DNA of 64,000 nt from Pseudopyrenochaeta lycopersici (lineage: Eukaryota > Ascomycota > Dothideomycetes > Pleosporales > Pseudopyrenochaetaceae). The first letter of the stretch is position 1. Each line of letters opens with the position of its first letter. The notes beneath the pieces were generated by a model. It was not told the DNA's origin, did not search any database, and saw nothing but the letters and a program-made list of their open reading frames with translations. Position numbers and translations under genes: made by a program. Location of the stretch: contig NHZP01000041.1 of assembly GCA_003313425.1 (NCBI GenBank), forward strand, positions 434,001 to 498,000, written 5' to 3'. Positions 52,048 through 63,228 of this stretch are shown here, one piece after another.

Positions 52048-53263
52048 TGTAATAGCAAATTTACAAAGGCGTTCATAGAGCTCTATTTATATTTGACTGT
52101 AGAAATGAGGAGAGCACCATTTGCAACCATCACTCGCGGCGAATCGCTCGAGCTACCAATATTGACTCATTCATCCCTCTCCGACTACTAACTCGGCCGT
52201 AGCGACGGTAGGGTCGATGAATAGATAAGTCATTGCTCTTTACTACCGCTTTCAGGGGACCATCCTGTTAGCATAGGATGAGGCCAATTGTTGCCGACCA
52301 GAGTAGTTAATAAGGGATAGCGGGTTCAAGCGCCGACAATGTTTCCCCTGTCACAAACGGAAGCTGATGTAAACCTCTTAGTACTAACGGTAAGCTAGAA
52401 AATGATATTTCTCGCGATATTGATAATATATAATAAATCACCGCGAAGATTTGCACAACGATCGAGGTCTGGCTACATTGATAATACCCGAGGGATCTCT
52501 ACACTTCCTATACGCAATCCCGCATATTCACAAACTGCAAAAGTCGGCTGGGTTACTTCGGCGACTCATAGATGAATCAACATACACTAAGACTTAATAA
52601 GATTGGCCAAATGTTTCGTGGGTAGGATCTCGTTCAACGTGTCGAGAGCGCACCGTGAAGCTTAGAAGCTAGATGATTTGTTATCCTTAAGGGCCGTGCA
52701 CTAGAAGCGGATTTAGCTTCAGGATGCGAAGGCTTCGTGAGCTTCAAGAGAGTTCGCAACAAGGAGATAACCATTGTGGAGCATGAGCGTTAGGATATAT
52801 GTGGTTGTGGGGGATAGCGCCAAAAGGCGTGTGTCCAGAACTCTAACTTGTAAATCTCGCCGCTAAAGAGGCATCTACGCCGTACGGAATGTATAACGTT
52901 AGGGTGGTTCGCATATTGACCGATGCTAATAACGTGATATGTCACCTGACGCACGCGGAACACCCTAGCCATCTACAGACTTGAGTTTATTGTGTCACCC
53001 ACAACGCTGTATTTTATATGAGAGTTGTAATTAGTGGAGTAGCAAACAGGCCATGTACAATAAATTGGTCTATTTCGAAATTTGTGGGAGGTTGATTTTC
53101 CGGCCATGGAGTCAGATGGCGCTTTTGAAGTGCCCACCCCATATGCTTCAACTAAGCTGATTGTACGCTCTACCTATTAAGCTATGGTTAAAGGAAGTAA
53201 GGCCCGTTAGGGCTTGATATATATTTTCACAGGAGGAAATGCGGGGCAATGATATTCTAGCTT
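52048..53263. other. Gene-free region between copies C and D
   Basis: 1.2 kb without a supported gene. Composition is near that of coding DNA, not AT-rich, so it may hold further decayed parts of copy C or D, but no alignment is visible by eye. One tRNA-like D-arm near 53,167 was considered and rejected. Confidence 0.4.
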
Positions 53264-54847
53264 TATTCCGGGATGACTGCCTTGACCGCACGTCAATCGC
53301 CTAGCAGCGAACAAGGGCTAGTGTATAGCCAGTTCTACACAAGCGAGAAGGAGATTTTTGATGCTGCAAAGTCATTTCCATTCCGAGACGGGGCTTTAGA
53401 GAGCCTGGCCCTCGATCCAAAGGTCCGCGCGAGTTGGCAGAAGGCAGGCGGTTCAGAAAACCATCGGCAAGAGGTGCTTGAGAAATCTTATCTCGGAAGC
53501 AAATTACGCTGTGCGACAGCAATTCAAGGGTCCCTCCAGAAGTCTTTTGGTACGCGGGAAGAGCACCGTATGACGTTGACACTTGCCTTGCGTGTGCGGG
53601 AATGCCTCCAGAATAGCGGCGATTGGGTACGCGAGATCGAGATTCCTGCTGGGCCAGAGCCATTCTGGCGTGTACCTACAGCCTCTTATCTCCGATTCGT
53701 GCAGATGAACATGAATAAGTTCACTACTGGCTTCGAGTACGTACGGAGCCTAGGATCGCATGACTATGTATCGTGGGAGCATAGCCAGGTCATGATCATG
53801 TTCCTGCGGTTGTTAAAATACGGCTACGGAAGTTGTCAGATCCAACGCGAAATTGCGCTGTGGAACGATGAGCGAACTCACAAAGGTACTGGCGAGAAAA
53901 TGTACGGACTTGGCTTCTCAAAAACAGTAGCGCAACATGGGTACTGCTGGCTGATGCCAAAGATTGACTGGACCCAGTTTACATTCCGCGAAGAGCTCCC
54001 AGGACGCAGTCTGTTTGGCAACGTACACATAGTAGAATCGTTTACGGCAAGATGGCGAGCGATTCGGGAAGCTAAGGATGACTTCGTGAAGTTAGAGATG
54101 CTGGGTAAATGGTTGAAGAGCTATGGATTGGCGCCTTCAGTACGGAAGTATATACTATGGCACATGAGATGGATGTGCGTGCGACATTTCCGGAAAGACG
54201 TGTTATTATCGATAGAAAGCTCGATTAAGGCTGAATTTCGCAGCAATGCAGCGCAAGGCAAGTATACACTTTGCAAAGAGAATTTGGATATGATACTAGA
54301 TAGCTCTCAGCTATATCGGCTAGCGAGTGGGAACAAGATGGTCTATAAGGATCTTGACGACTTTATCGACTTCTTATGGGACTTTGATGACGGAAGAAGC
54401 CGAAAGCATTGGGATAATAGGGGATATCGGGTGCTGTATAAGCGTTGCGCGAAGATTATAGAGACTTGGTGTGACGAAGAGGAGGTTGAATGGTTTTGCA
54501 GGAAAGTAAAGACTCTCTTTCCTACCGTGAATTGGGTAGTGCCGTATCCCAATCACACTGTGTTCTGGCAGCATACAAAGCAACACCAGAGGATGTGGCT
54601 CTCCGTGTACCATCATCAGGTCCAGGCTGAAACTACGTCAAGGCAAAATATTAGATGGGCACAAGTGGTACGGGCGCAAGAAGGCCAGGCTTGGTTAATT
54701 GGGCGAAGTCAGCAACAAGTGCTGAATGGCGTGCCTGAAGACTCTAAAGACGTAGAGGTAGATATGGAGAAGGCGCGAGAGAGCATTATGCGGAAATGGC
54801 AGAGATACCGGGCTTGCGGAGCTAGAGTAGATGACATACTAGCTTGA
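53264..54847 (+). pseudogene. Copy D of module 1, 5'-truncated (524 codons)
   Basis: An open frame from an ATG at 53273, aligning to the C-terminal half of module 1: YSQFYTSEKEIFDAA, GSLQKSFGTREEHR, MNKFTTGFEYVRSLG, WEHSQVMIMFLRLL, HWDNRGYRVLYKR and NWVVPYPN each match copies A and C. The first 600 residues or so of the family are missing, and a stop lies just upstream (53258-53260). It differs strongly from A and C, so it is an old lineage of its own. The frame is long and undamaged. A short functional protein cannot be excluded, but without the basic N-terminus it is more likely a remnant. The GPI duplication starts about 70 bases after its stop. Confidence 0.6.
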
Positions 54848-54915
54848 TAGATCAATATTAGCGTGGAAGCTAACCTGTAATAACGAGGTAAAACTGTGGG
54901 TATTCTAACTACAGT

Positions 54916-57511
54916 TAGCTGTTATCTACAGCTGCTTTATTAGGACGGGCTCCTAAGTGGCGGGGACCACGTCTAACCGAAAACCCTTGTCCAAGTGCGA
55001 GATACTGTCGTCGTCCCGCTGCTGAATGTAAATGTCTATAGGCAGGACATTTAGGAGGAAGCGTCCGCGGCTAATAAAGTCTTTGGGTCTGGTCTCGAGC
55101 GGAGCCAACACAAGGAAGATTATCCACGATATGCTTGTGAGACTGCCGTGCAATTTAAACAGCTACTAACACAACAAGAGCTGCAAAAAACCAAATAAGA
55201 GGTGTGCTCTGTAGTAACTCGCCGTGATTCTTATTCTCGTTCTTGTTCTCGCTACCAAAGTTCACAGTAATATTCATCGCTGGCCTCGTTGACTTAGGCC
55301 TAGCCTCCCGAGTTTTGCGCGCTTTCTCAGACCCGGTCCTAGTAGGTCTCTTGTTCTTTGATCGTTCCAGGCTTCTTTTTAAACCCCGTTCGCTTGATGC
55401 ATTGTACACGTTCCCTGCAACGGTGTGTAGGCTAGCCCACGGCTCCACAAACAACGCTGCTGGGTCCTGAGGTTGGCTCTCTGTTGTGTTGAGAAGAAGC
55501 TGTGTAGAGCCATCTAGTAGAGGAAGGTTATTAGTTGGCAATTCCATGGCGTAAGGTGTCTGCGAGGAGGGCTTGCTTGGGTTAACAAGCTCGTACACCA
55601 TCTTGCCGGCGAGTAATGTAAGTTGATAGGAGGACACCAGACCCGACTGCATAGAGCAAAGAGACGGAGAGGATGCATTGCATCTGGCCTCATCAACCAG
55701 AAGGAGCGTGTAGGAGCCAGGTAGCCTCTGCTCTGTGCCTATCCTTACAGCTACGGCAGGATCTATGGTGGCTGCGGGGCCTACGTGTTAGGGTCATGTT
55801 GCTGTGCACAGCGTAGATAGCAACTCACGCTCCACGGGGATGCCAACACCGCCACTAGCAACCGCCGTGTTGAATTCTACGGTAAGATTATCCATGGCTA
55901 TGCCTCTTACAGACTGTAAAAGGCCAGCCATCAGAACTGTACGACAAGTGAAGTGCATTTTTGGTAGGCAGGCGTAAGAGGAGATAGATAGACAAATAGG
56001 AGGACAGGACGTTTAGGCTGGGTAGGTAAGAATAGACGAAAGAAAAGAGAAAGGGGCACAGCGAATCCAAAGATGAAGGAAATGCAGCAGAGACAGATGC
56101 CGAAAGAGCGTCGGTTTTTTGTAGCCGTTACCTCGCTGCCGCATATCGCATACGGACTTAGTGTAAAGCGCAGCACAAGGTAAAGACAGCATACCTAACA
56201 CTAGCGTTTCTCTACGTCCCTGCTGCATAATGCAAAGACCTTAGTTGTCAACAAAACAGCATAGCGAGAATAGCTAAACGTCCAAGTAACCAGCATGTCA
56301 GTAAATCCCGACTGTTGGGCTTGTGTGGGGTAAGTTAGAACCAGCGATTGAAACAGTTCGCCAAGGGAGGTGCAGCGGAGACGCACAGACTGTCAGAGGT
56401 CAGAGTAAATGCACGAGCTACGCTAAGACACTTACAGCAGCTTCTAGAAGGCTTTGAAACACTACACAGACCAGACAGGTGTTTCTTAGCCGCTGATCCT
56501 GTTACCCAATACGGCTGCTTCGTTTATGCCCCCTTCTGTTCAGTGTGGCTATTAATTAGCGCGATTGTGTCAAGTTCGGCCGCGTTATGCCGAATAGGCC
56601 GTGCCCTGGGGTGCTAGGGAAGTACCGTTCATGCCAAGGCAATGCGGGTCTAGTCATTGTTGTCGTCTATGTTGCGACGTCCCTGCCAAGGCCAAACCCT
56701 ACGAATTTCTTCAAGAGCCTCCCTTATGATACAATCGTTTTCGCTGACAAAAGGATAGTTAGAAGCGTTAGTGTTTATGCGTCTGGCTTGGTGGCTAACA
56801 TGTTGAAACGATGCAAGCAGCTTGGCATGTAGGGGCACGATTTTCGTCCTTATAGGAGGTATCTTGAAAGGATATAAAATGGGCATCTTTCACCCTAATC
56901 AGGACTCATATCATTAGCACCTCTCCACCTCATTTCTAGACACGCACCTTCTGTGAATGATTCCACCACTAAGCGCTCTTTTCCCTAACTTCAAGACTAC
57001 CAATCCTTAACAAAGCCCCCTTCACTATGCGCGCATCAACGGTCGCGGCCATTTTGGCGTTTACTGCTGGCATGACTGCTAATGCCGCACCTGTTGTCCT
57101 CTCAGAGGGTCTCCCTGATAGGCTCCCGTCTAGGCTTCTAACAACCGCTGGCCTTGAAGTACCTGCAGGAGTTGATGATCTGTAGGTCCCACACAGCGAG
57201 CAATATACTAGGTTACTAACAGCATCAGGAGCGAGACAATCCAAGACCAGACCTCTGAGGCATCCCAGTCGGTAGCAAAGAGAGGGCCACAGCGAGGCCG
57301 GGGACGTGGTGGACGCGGGCAAGGCAGCCGTGTTGGCGGTGTTATTGAGGGCGTAAGTGAGGGTATCGGCGGGGTGGCGGATGGAATCTTCATCGGACAG
57401 ACCATCCAAGACCAGACCTCTGAGGAATCGCAGCCGGTTGCGAAGAGGGAACCACAGCGAGGCCGGGGACGTGGTGGACGCGGGCGAGGCAGCCGTGTTG
57501 GCGGTATTATT
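54916..57511. repeat. Segmental duplication, copy 2 (left part, up to the copia insertion)
   Basis: Near-identical to 40786-43500 over most of its length, including both genes and the intergenic region. It resumes at 63398 beyond the retrotransposon and continues to the window edge. Confidence 0.85.
55155..55958 (-). CDS. Secreted GPI-anchored-type surface protein, copy 2
   Basis: Exons 55829-55958 and 55155-55780 around a 48-bp intron give 251 residues. The signal peptide, lysine/arginine-rich stretch and hydrophobic GPI-type tail (LIWFFAALVVLVAV) are as in copy 1. The main difference is an expanded asparagine/glutamate/lysine run (SENKNENKNHG against SENKNHG) produced by extra hexanucleotide units. 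Substitutions between the copies are scattered and the frame is kept, so both genes have probably remained functional. It is again divergent from a repeat-protein gene. Confidence 0.72.
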
Positions 57512-57675
57512 TGTTGGAATTATAGGCTCTTCGGCACGATGAGGAGAGGAGACTATCGACATGATAGGTATTGTCTTCATTTTTTTGTCTAAAGGTGTCC
57601 CTCACATCTAGTCGGTTGAGTGCTACATATAAAGATGGCGCTAGCAGGGGTCTGTCTGTTTATGTAATCCCAACA
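57512..57675 (-). repeat. Copia LTR (3' LTR of the element)
   Basis: 164 bp, begins TGTTGGAATTATAGG and ends AATCCCAACA. Base-identical by eye to the other LTR. The adjacent purine-rich run on the minus strand (57676-57686, CTGAGGGGGCG) is the likely plus-strand primer. Confidence 0.95.
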
Positions 57676-57790
57676 CGCCCCCTCAGACAGAGCCCGTAAA
57701 GGTGGAAGAGACAACCGTACATATGCTGCTCTCGTTAAAAAACTTCTCAAGTCATCCAAGGAAGAAAAAGAGTAGCAGCAAGGGTCGTGG

Positions 57791-60700
57791 TTAGTGCGGC
57801 ACGAGGCCTGCGGCTAGTCGCCAGCGTTCTAGTGGCTCGCGTGGTAATGCCTTGGTTCCCATGTCCGCCATGTTCTCTTCCCGTGGCACCCATTTGATTC
57901 TGACGGTGCCGTCGGCTTGAAGCTCCCGGGTTTTATGGTATCGTATCCGGATATGCTTTGTGCGTTCATGGTGTTTGGCGTTGTCGACCAAGTCTTTCGC
58001 TCCTCGGTTGTCACTGCAGATTAGTATGCCTTGACTAACCGGATGTCCAAGCTCTTCCAGCAGTCCCTTGAGATAGGCTGCTTCTAAACTTGCCGTAAAC
58101 AGCGCCATATACTCAGACTCCGTACTAGAGACCGACACTACAGATTGCTTCCGGCTCTTCCAGCTGACTGCACCTCCTGCTAGAGTGAAGATATAGCATT
58201 CTGTCGAAACGCTGTCAGTACAGTCGGATCCCCACTCAGCATCGCACCATCCTATGATCTCTTGGTCCTTATTACCGTCGAATTCTAGTGCAAGGTCTAG
58301 GGTTCCAGAGACGTATCGCAGCACCTTCTTTGCCGCGTCATAGTGCTGTTGTGTAGGGTTGACCATGAACCGGCTCAGCAGAGATACTGGGTAGGCTAGG
58401 TCTAGTCGGCTTCCGATCATGCCGAACATTAGAGAGCCAATCAGAGATTGGTAGTCGTAGCGTAATCTCTTCTCGCAGATGTAGTTGTCCTCAGGTGGCT
58501 TGTGGAACATCCCGGGGTTCATTGGCACTGCGTTCTTCTTGAGGTTGTCAAGGCCTAGGCGTGTGAGTACCTTTCGTAGGTAGGTGCTGTGGCTTAGGCG
58601 GATCTTCCGGTTCTCCCTATCTCGGTAGATCTGCATGCCTAGGAAGTGTTTACAGGGTCCTTCGTCGCTCAATTCGAATCGCGAGTGTAGTTGATTCTTG
58701 GTGTGTTGAATGCGTTCCTTGTCGGGGCCAAACAGTAGCATGTCGTCGACGTAGACTACCAGGATGGTGTCTCCGTCCAAGAAAACGGCCTCGTCGTATG
58801 CTGACCTCTTAAACCCCATCTCTTGTAGCGCTTTCTGGAGTGTTTGGTACCAGATTCTTGGGGCTTGCTTCAGACCGTACAGGGCCTTCCGTAGTCGGCA
58901 GACTGTTCCGTTCTTGGTGAATCCAGTGGGGAGCTCTACAAAGACTTCGGTGTCAATGGGCCCGTAGAGGAAGGCGGTTTTAACGTCCATTTGCTCAATT
59001 TCCCAGTCATGAATGGCTGCCAGTGCGAACAGCACGCGGTAGGTTTTCTGTCGTACTACTGACGCAAAGGTTTCTGAGAAGTCGATGCCTTGTTGTTGCT
59101 CAAACCCGCGGACGACCCAACGAGCCTTAAATCTGCTGATTTCGCCGTCAGGGCCTCGCTTTATCTTGTATACCCATTTGCCACTGAGTACGTTCATCTG
59201 CTGGGTCTTAGGAACTTCGTCCCATGTGCAATTGAGGCTTAGGGATTTCATTTCTTCTTGCATTGCCTTGATCCATTGGTCTCGATATGGACCGTTTATT
59301 GCCTGCTCGTAGGTTTGAGGTTCAAGGGGTTCAGGCAGCTGGCCTTGGACTGTATTGCCGTATGCTTCGAGATCGTTGTTGTCAAAGGACACGGCGGCAT
59401 GGAAGGCTTCTATAGCTAGCTGTCGGCAACTCCTAGGTCTGCATTGTTCAAGTAGTGGGAAGGACGGCAGTGGCGGGAGGTCGAGTTGGTGGATGCGGTC
59501 TTTGATGTCTTCTAGGAAAGCCCACGGTTGATTGAGGACCTCAAGGCAGTTGATTTCATTTTCTTTGGCGCCCCCTGTGGCCGAGCGGTGACGTTTGGGG
59601 TTCTGTTCAAGGTTGACTGGCTCTATGGGGTTGGCGGCTAGGTCAAGGACTTGTTGGAGCTCAGCAGGACTCAGGTCAAGGTCGCGTTGTAGTTGATCCC
59701 GATTCGCCCCCTCAACGCGTGCCGTGAGGTCCTGAGTTGTGGTAGGTTTTAGAGCGGGCACTTGTGGGAACCGAGCTAATTGTTTAGCAGGGAGGACTTC
59801 TTCGGGTGTCGGAATGGCCGCAGACATGGCAGAGCAAGAGGGGAGCTTGTATTCTGCCGAGTGCTTGAGGCGGACATTCTCGTCAAATAATACTTCTTTG
59901 GCGCGCTCGATTTCACCGGTAGAGGGGTTCCAGAGTCGGTATATATTTTCAGCCTCATAGCCAACTAGCACGCAAGGTTTGGTGCGACTGTCGAGTTTCT
60001 TGGGGTGTTTCTCCTTAGGGATTAGTTTGTGGGCTTGACACCCGAGACGCCGGAAGTAGTGAACGGTAGGTTTATAGCCGTACCAAACTTCATAAGAGGA
60101 GAGGCCGTTGAGAGCGGACTGTGGTGATCGTTCCCAGATGTAGACGATTGCTCGGAGGATCTCTCCCCAGAGTTCGAGTGGTAGTTGGCTGTCATGAAAG
60201 ACTGCCCGCACCAGTCCCCAGAGAGTTCTGTGAACTCGTTCTACTGCGCCGACTTGCTCATGGGCATAGGGAGCCGTAGGTTCTGGTTGTGTGCCTAGTT
60301 TCTGAAAGTGTATGATGAGTTGCTTGTTTCTGAACTCTCCACCGTTATCGGTGCGGTAGTAGAGGACCTTGAGTCCAGTGTGTGCTTCTACCTGTGCTGT
60401 ATCGAGTTTGATCCAGTGTGTCGCGTCAGACTTCCGTTTTAGGAGGTAAAGTCGTGGGCGCCTGCTGTAGTCGTCGATGATCAGGAGGTAGTAAGCTTCG
60501 CCGTTAGGGGTAGGCGGCGTGATGGGCCCCCCAAGATCCGCAAATTGGCGCTCGCCTCGTCGCGTGGCGCGGGTTACTAATGCCATGTGGTTTTGGGCAT
60601 GGCCTTTGCCGTGGACACAGGAGGCGCAGAGTAGGTCGGTCCGGTCGTCCAGGAGCGGTATCTCCAGTTGTTTAGCTAGAGTCTTGCAGGTCTTGTAGTT

Positions 60701-62536
60701 GAGGTGACCCATCCGTTTGTGGAGGTCCATGAGTGAGATGGCAGGAGTGGTGTGCTCGGTAACAAAGGCCATCGTACCAGTAGGTGTTTCTGTGGCGTAA
60801 TTCCAGAGTTCAAGAGATTCCTTAATTGAGTACCGGAGCTTCCGGAAGACGCCATGAACAGAACCCAAGAGGATTAGGGTGTTTTTCCCTTGGTGCCGCT
60901 TCGTGATGCGGGCACATCGGGAGTCCTGGTAATAGCCCATGCCAGACTGGCTTGTGATGACGCCGACAGATATTAGGTTTACCGTCATGTAGGGAACGTA
61001 TAGTACTCTTTTAAACTCTATTCGTTGCGTGTTGTTGACTCGCTGTACTATGATAGGTACAGTGCCTTCCCCTAGGGCTTCTGCTCCGGTTCCTACGCCT
61101 CGCATTGGTATAGGCTTCGGGAATTCCTGGAAGTCGCTGAACATCTCGCGTTGGCAGCAGAGATGGCGACCAGCAGCGCTGTCGAGTAGCCAGTCTAGGG
61201 ATTTAGCACTGTTGAGACGCGGAGGAACTTTGGTAGTAATCTCATTGATAGAGGCATAGGATTCAGGTTCTTCGAAGCCTGCAATGTACGTAGTGTTCAT
61301 GCCTTCAGGCCAATTCAGTAGTACTTGTTCGTTGTCCTCTGGGTCCGCTGATGAGAGCTCAGCACTGTTATCGGTGCTGGTCATGAACGCTTTCTTTTCT
61401 TGCTGTAAGCGACATTGCGCATCATTGTGGTTGCCACGGCCAGGGATCCAGCCATGGACGCTACAAAGGTTTTGTTCGTGGGGTCTTGCAGTAACTGGGA
61501 TCTTCCAGGTACGTTCTATTGGGTTTTGCTGATTAATGGTAGGTCGCTTGTAATTTTGTAAGTTACTAAGGGTGTTACTGCCGGGTCGCTTTCCGCCAGA
61601 TCGGAATGAGCCGCTGGCCAGGTAGGCCGAGGTCTTTTGTTCCGATTGTATGCGAGACCATTCATCCGTGGCCCGGGACATGATTTCTTGGAGGGAGAGC
61701 GTTTGGCCTGTTCCTACGCCTGCCACGCTGAAGTGTTGGTAGAGTGTGGAACGAAAAGTGCTGAAGGATTCGCCGAGATTGGCGAGGAACCACAATTGGA
61801 GTAGTTCCTCAGGAAGGTGCCAGGACAGGTTCATGCGCCGGATCTTGTTGACTCGCGACATGAATGTCTGTGAGTAGTCCTGTACCCCTTTGTGTTGGTT
61901 TAAGTTGTCGTGGATTAAGCCTTCGATTTCCTCGGCTAGCAGATTTGCTCCCCGCTGCTGGGACTCGTCCCGGAGAATCCGATAGACCTCATTGGCGTGA
62001 TAAATGCCTCTGACCTTCTCCTTCATGTAAGGGGACAGGTTGTGCTTTATGCCCGCGAGCAGGTTATCATTGGCTCTTTCGTATCTAGCGCATCGCCGAA
62101 CATAGTTGTTCCATATCTCGGTGTCGCTGCCGTCGGGGGGCTCGGAAGGATTTGTGATGCTAGCTGGCATCCCAGGGAGGTCGAGTAGCTTATGGACGTG
62201 TTCGGCTCGGGCAGCGTTTTGTAGTGCCTCGTCGAACTCAGCCCAGTTGGATGCCCCTTGTAGCTGAGGAAACTTGGTGTGTGTGTAGTTGCTGCCGGAG
62301 CCGAAGAGTCTGGCTACTTCAACTTCAACGGCAGGTTCTTCGAGTTCGAGTCTTCGTTGAGGGGGACCATGTAGAGGCTGTTGACGATGAGATAGAGGTT
62401 GGAGTGTTTGGTTGGTGGATACGTTGATCGTGCCGGAGGAGCTTGGAACGCCGTTGGTGGTACCGGAACCGCGTTGTTGGGCTCGTGTCTGGGGTGCCAT
62501 CGGCGCTGGATTTGGTTCGAAAGGATCTTGTTGCAT
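57791..62536 (-). CDS. Copia Gag-Pol polyprotein
   Basis: 1,581 residues in a single frame. The N-terminal 330 residues are a Gag-like helical domain (WHLPEELLQLWFLANLG). Around 355-375 a Cys/His pattern (CSVHG ... HNDAQC) replaces the usual CCHC knuckle. The protease shows LLDSAAGRHL, with DSA in place of DSG or DTG. The pre-integrase zinc region (LHKRMGHLNY, CASCVHGKGH) is followed by the integrase core with LIIDDYSRR, YRTDNGGEF and VERVHRTLW. The reverse transcriptase has WVVRGFEQQQGIDFSETFA, MDVKTAFLYG, LYGLKQAPRIWY and the active-site YVDDMLLFG. RNase H has WCDAEWGSD and SSTESEYMAL. No stop or frameshift; probably functional. Confidence 0.97.
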   Translation of the reverse strand: MQQDPFEPNPAPMAPQTRAQQRGSGTTNGVPSSSGTINVSTNQTLQPLSHRQQPLHGPPQRRLELEEPAVEVEVARLFGSGSNYTHTKFPQLQGASNWAEFDEALQNAARAEHVHKLLDLPGMPASITNPSEPPDGSDTEIWNNYVRRCARYERANDNLLAGIKHNLSPYMKEKVRGIYHANEVYRILRDESQQRGANLLAEEIEGLIHDNLNQHKGVQDYSQTFMSRVNKIRRMNLSWHLPEELLQLWFLANLGESFSTFRSTLYQHFSVAGVGTGQTLSLQEIMSRATDEWSRIQSEQKTSAYLASGSFRSGGKRPGSNTLSNLQNYKRPTINQQNPIERTWKIPVTARPHEQNLCSVHGWIPGRGNHNDAQCRLQQEKKAFMTSTDNSAELSSADPEDNEQVLLNWPEGMNTTYIAGFEEPESYASINEITTKVPPRLNSAKSLDWLLDSAAGRHLCCQREMFSDFQEFPKPIPMRGVGTGAEALGEGTVPIIVQRVNNTQRIEFKRVLYVPYMTVNLISVGVITSQSGMGYYQDSRCARITKRHQGKNTLILLGSVHGVFRKLRYSIKESLELWNYATETPTGTMAFVTEHTTPAISLMDLHKRMGHLNYKTCKTLAKQLEIPLLDDRTDLLCASCVHGKGHAQNHMALVTRATRRGERQFADLGGPITPPTPNGEAYYLLIIDDYSRRPRLYLLKRKSDATHWIKLDTAQVEAHTGLKVLYYRTDNGGEFRNKQLIIHFQKLGTQPEPTAPYAHEQVGAVERVHRTLWGLVRAVFHDSQLPLELWGEILRAIVYIWERSPQSALNGLSSYEVWYGYKPTVHYFRRLGCQAHKLIPKEKHPKKLDSRTKPCVLVGYEAENIYRLWNPSTGEIERAKEVLFDENVRLKHSAEYKLPSCSAMSAAIPTPEEVLPAKQLARFPQVPALKPTTTQDLTARVEGANRDQLQRDLDLSPAELQQVLDLAANPIEPVNLEQNPKRHRSATGGAKENEINCLEVLNQPWAFLEDIKDRIHQLDLPPLPSFPLLEQCRPRSCRQLAIEAFHAAVSFDNNDLEAYGNTVQGQLPEPLEPQTYEQAINGPYRDQWIKAMQEEMKSLSLNCTWDEVPKTQQMNVLSGKWVYKIKRGPDGEISRFKARWVVRGFEQQQGIDFSETFASVVRQKTYRVLFALAAIHDWEIEQMDVKTAFLYGPIDTEVFVELPTGFTKNGTVCRLRKALYGLKQAPRIWYQTLQKALQEMGFKRSAYDEAVFLDGDTILVVYVDDMLLFGPDKERIQHTKNQLHSRFELSDEGPCKHFLGMQIYRDRENRKIRLSHSTYLRKVLTRLGLDNLKKNAVPMNPGMFHKPPEDNYICEKRLRYDYQSLIGSLMFGMIGSRLDLAYPVSLLSRFMVNPTQQHYDAAKKVLRYVSGTLDLALEFDGNKDQEIIGWCDAEWGSDCTDSVSTECYIFTLAGGAVSWKSRKQSVVSVSSTESEYMALFTASLEAAYLKGLLEELGHPVSQGILICSDNRGAKDLVDNAKHHERTKHIRIRYHKTRELQADGTVRIKWVPREENMADMGTKALPREPLERWRLAAGLVPH

Positions 62537-62906
62537 TTATGTCTCGAGGGCCACGTTCCTCTATGGTGGGCCTTGCAATGGCCTCTGGCCGTTGGAAAAA
62601 AAAACTTGGATGACTTGATCGTCTAAGGAATTGGGTTGTAATAGTCTTAATTTTTGTTGTGTTTGCTAGGAGTTTTTTTTTTTTTTTGTTTATTTCTCAG
62701 AGGGTTCCTGCTTGAATTGTGAGATGAACGTCTGTGCAGAGCAAAAGGAAATTGAGTGCGGTCCCCAGGTGGGGTGCCGGTGGAGTGCCGGGAAACATGC
62801 TCGTTGCTCAGGGGCAATAAAGCTCCAGTCTGAGGTACGACTTGGTCGTCTGTGTAGAGCTAAGTTTGCGCACGGGTTTTTGGTGTTGCTGCCGGAGCAG
62901 GCTTTG

Positions 62907-63189
62907 GGAATGCTGCGAGTGGCAGGCTTGAGGATTGCTGCGAGTGGCAGGCTTTGAGGATTGCTGCGAGTGGCAGGCTTTGAAGATTGCTGCGAGTGGC
63001 AGGCTTGAAGATTGCTGCGAGTGGCAGGCTTTGAGGATTGCTGCGAGTGGCAGGCTTTGAAGATTGCTGCGTGTGGCAGGCTTTGAAGAGTGCTGCGAGT
63101 GGCAGGCTTGAAGATTGCTGCGAGTGGCAGGCTTGAGGATTGCTGCGAGTGGCAGGCTTTGAAGATTGCTGCGTGTGGCAGGCTTTGAG
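62907..63189. repeat. Minisatellite in the copia leader, about 11 units of 25-26 bp
   Basis: Units of the form ATTGCTGCGAGTGGCAGGCT followed by TGAR or TTGAR, with a few single-base variants. It lies between the 5' LTR and gag of the minus-strand element, so it would be in the leader of the genomic RNA. Confidence 0.93.
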
Positions 63190-63216
63190 TCAGGTATGAA
63201 AATAGGCGCAGAACCC

Positions 63217-63228
63217 GGGCTCATAACC
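63217..63228 (-). other. Primer-binding site matching the initiator tRNA-Met anticodon arm
   Basis: The plus strand reads GGGCTCATAACC immediately before the LTR. This is the anticodon stem-loop sequence of initiator tRNA-Met (anticodon CAT), so the element's minus-strand RNA would pair with that internal tRNA region, as in copia and Ty5 half-tRNA priming. Confidence 0.75.

Noticed and set aside
53167..53184. tRNA-like D-arm on the minus strand (TAGCTTAATAGGTAGAGC)
   Set aside because: No matching TpsiC arm, acceptor stem or plausible anticodon loop could be placed around it, with or without an intron.
62907..63189. Regular repeats resembling a CRISPR array
   Set aside because: Units are contiguous 25-26 bp tandem repeats without spacers, inside a eukaryotic retrotransposon leader.
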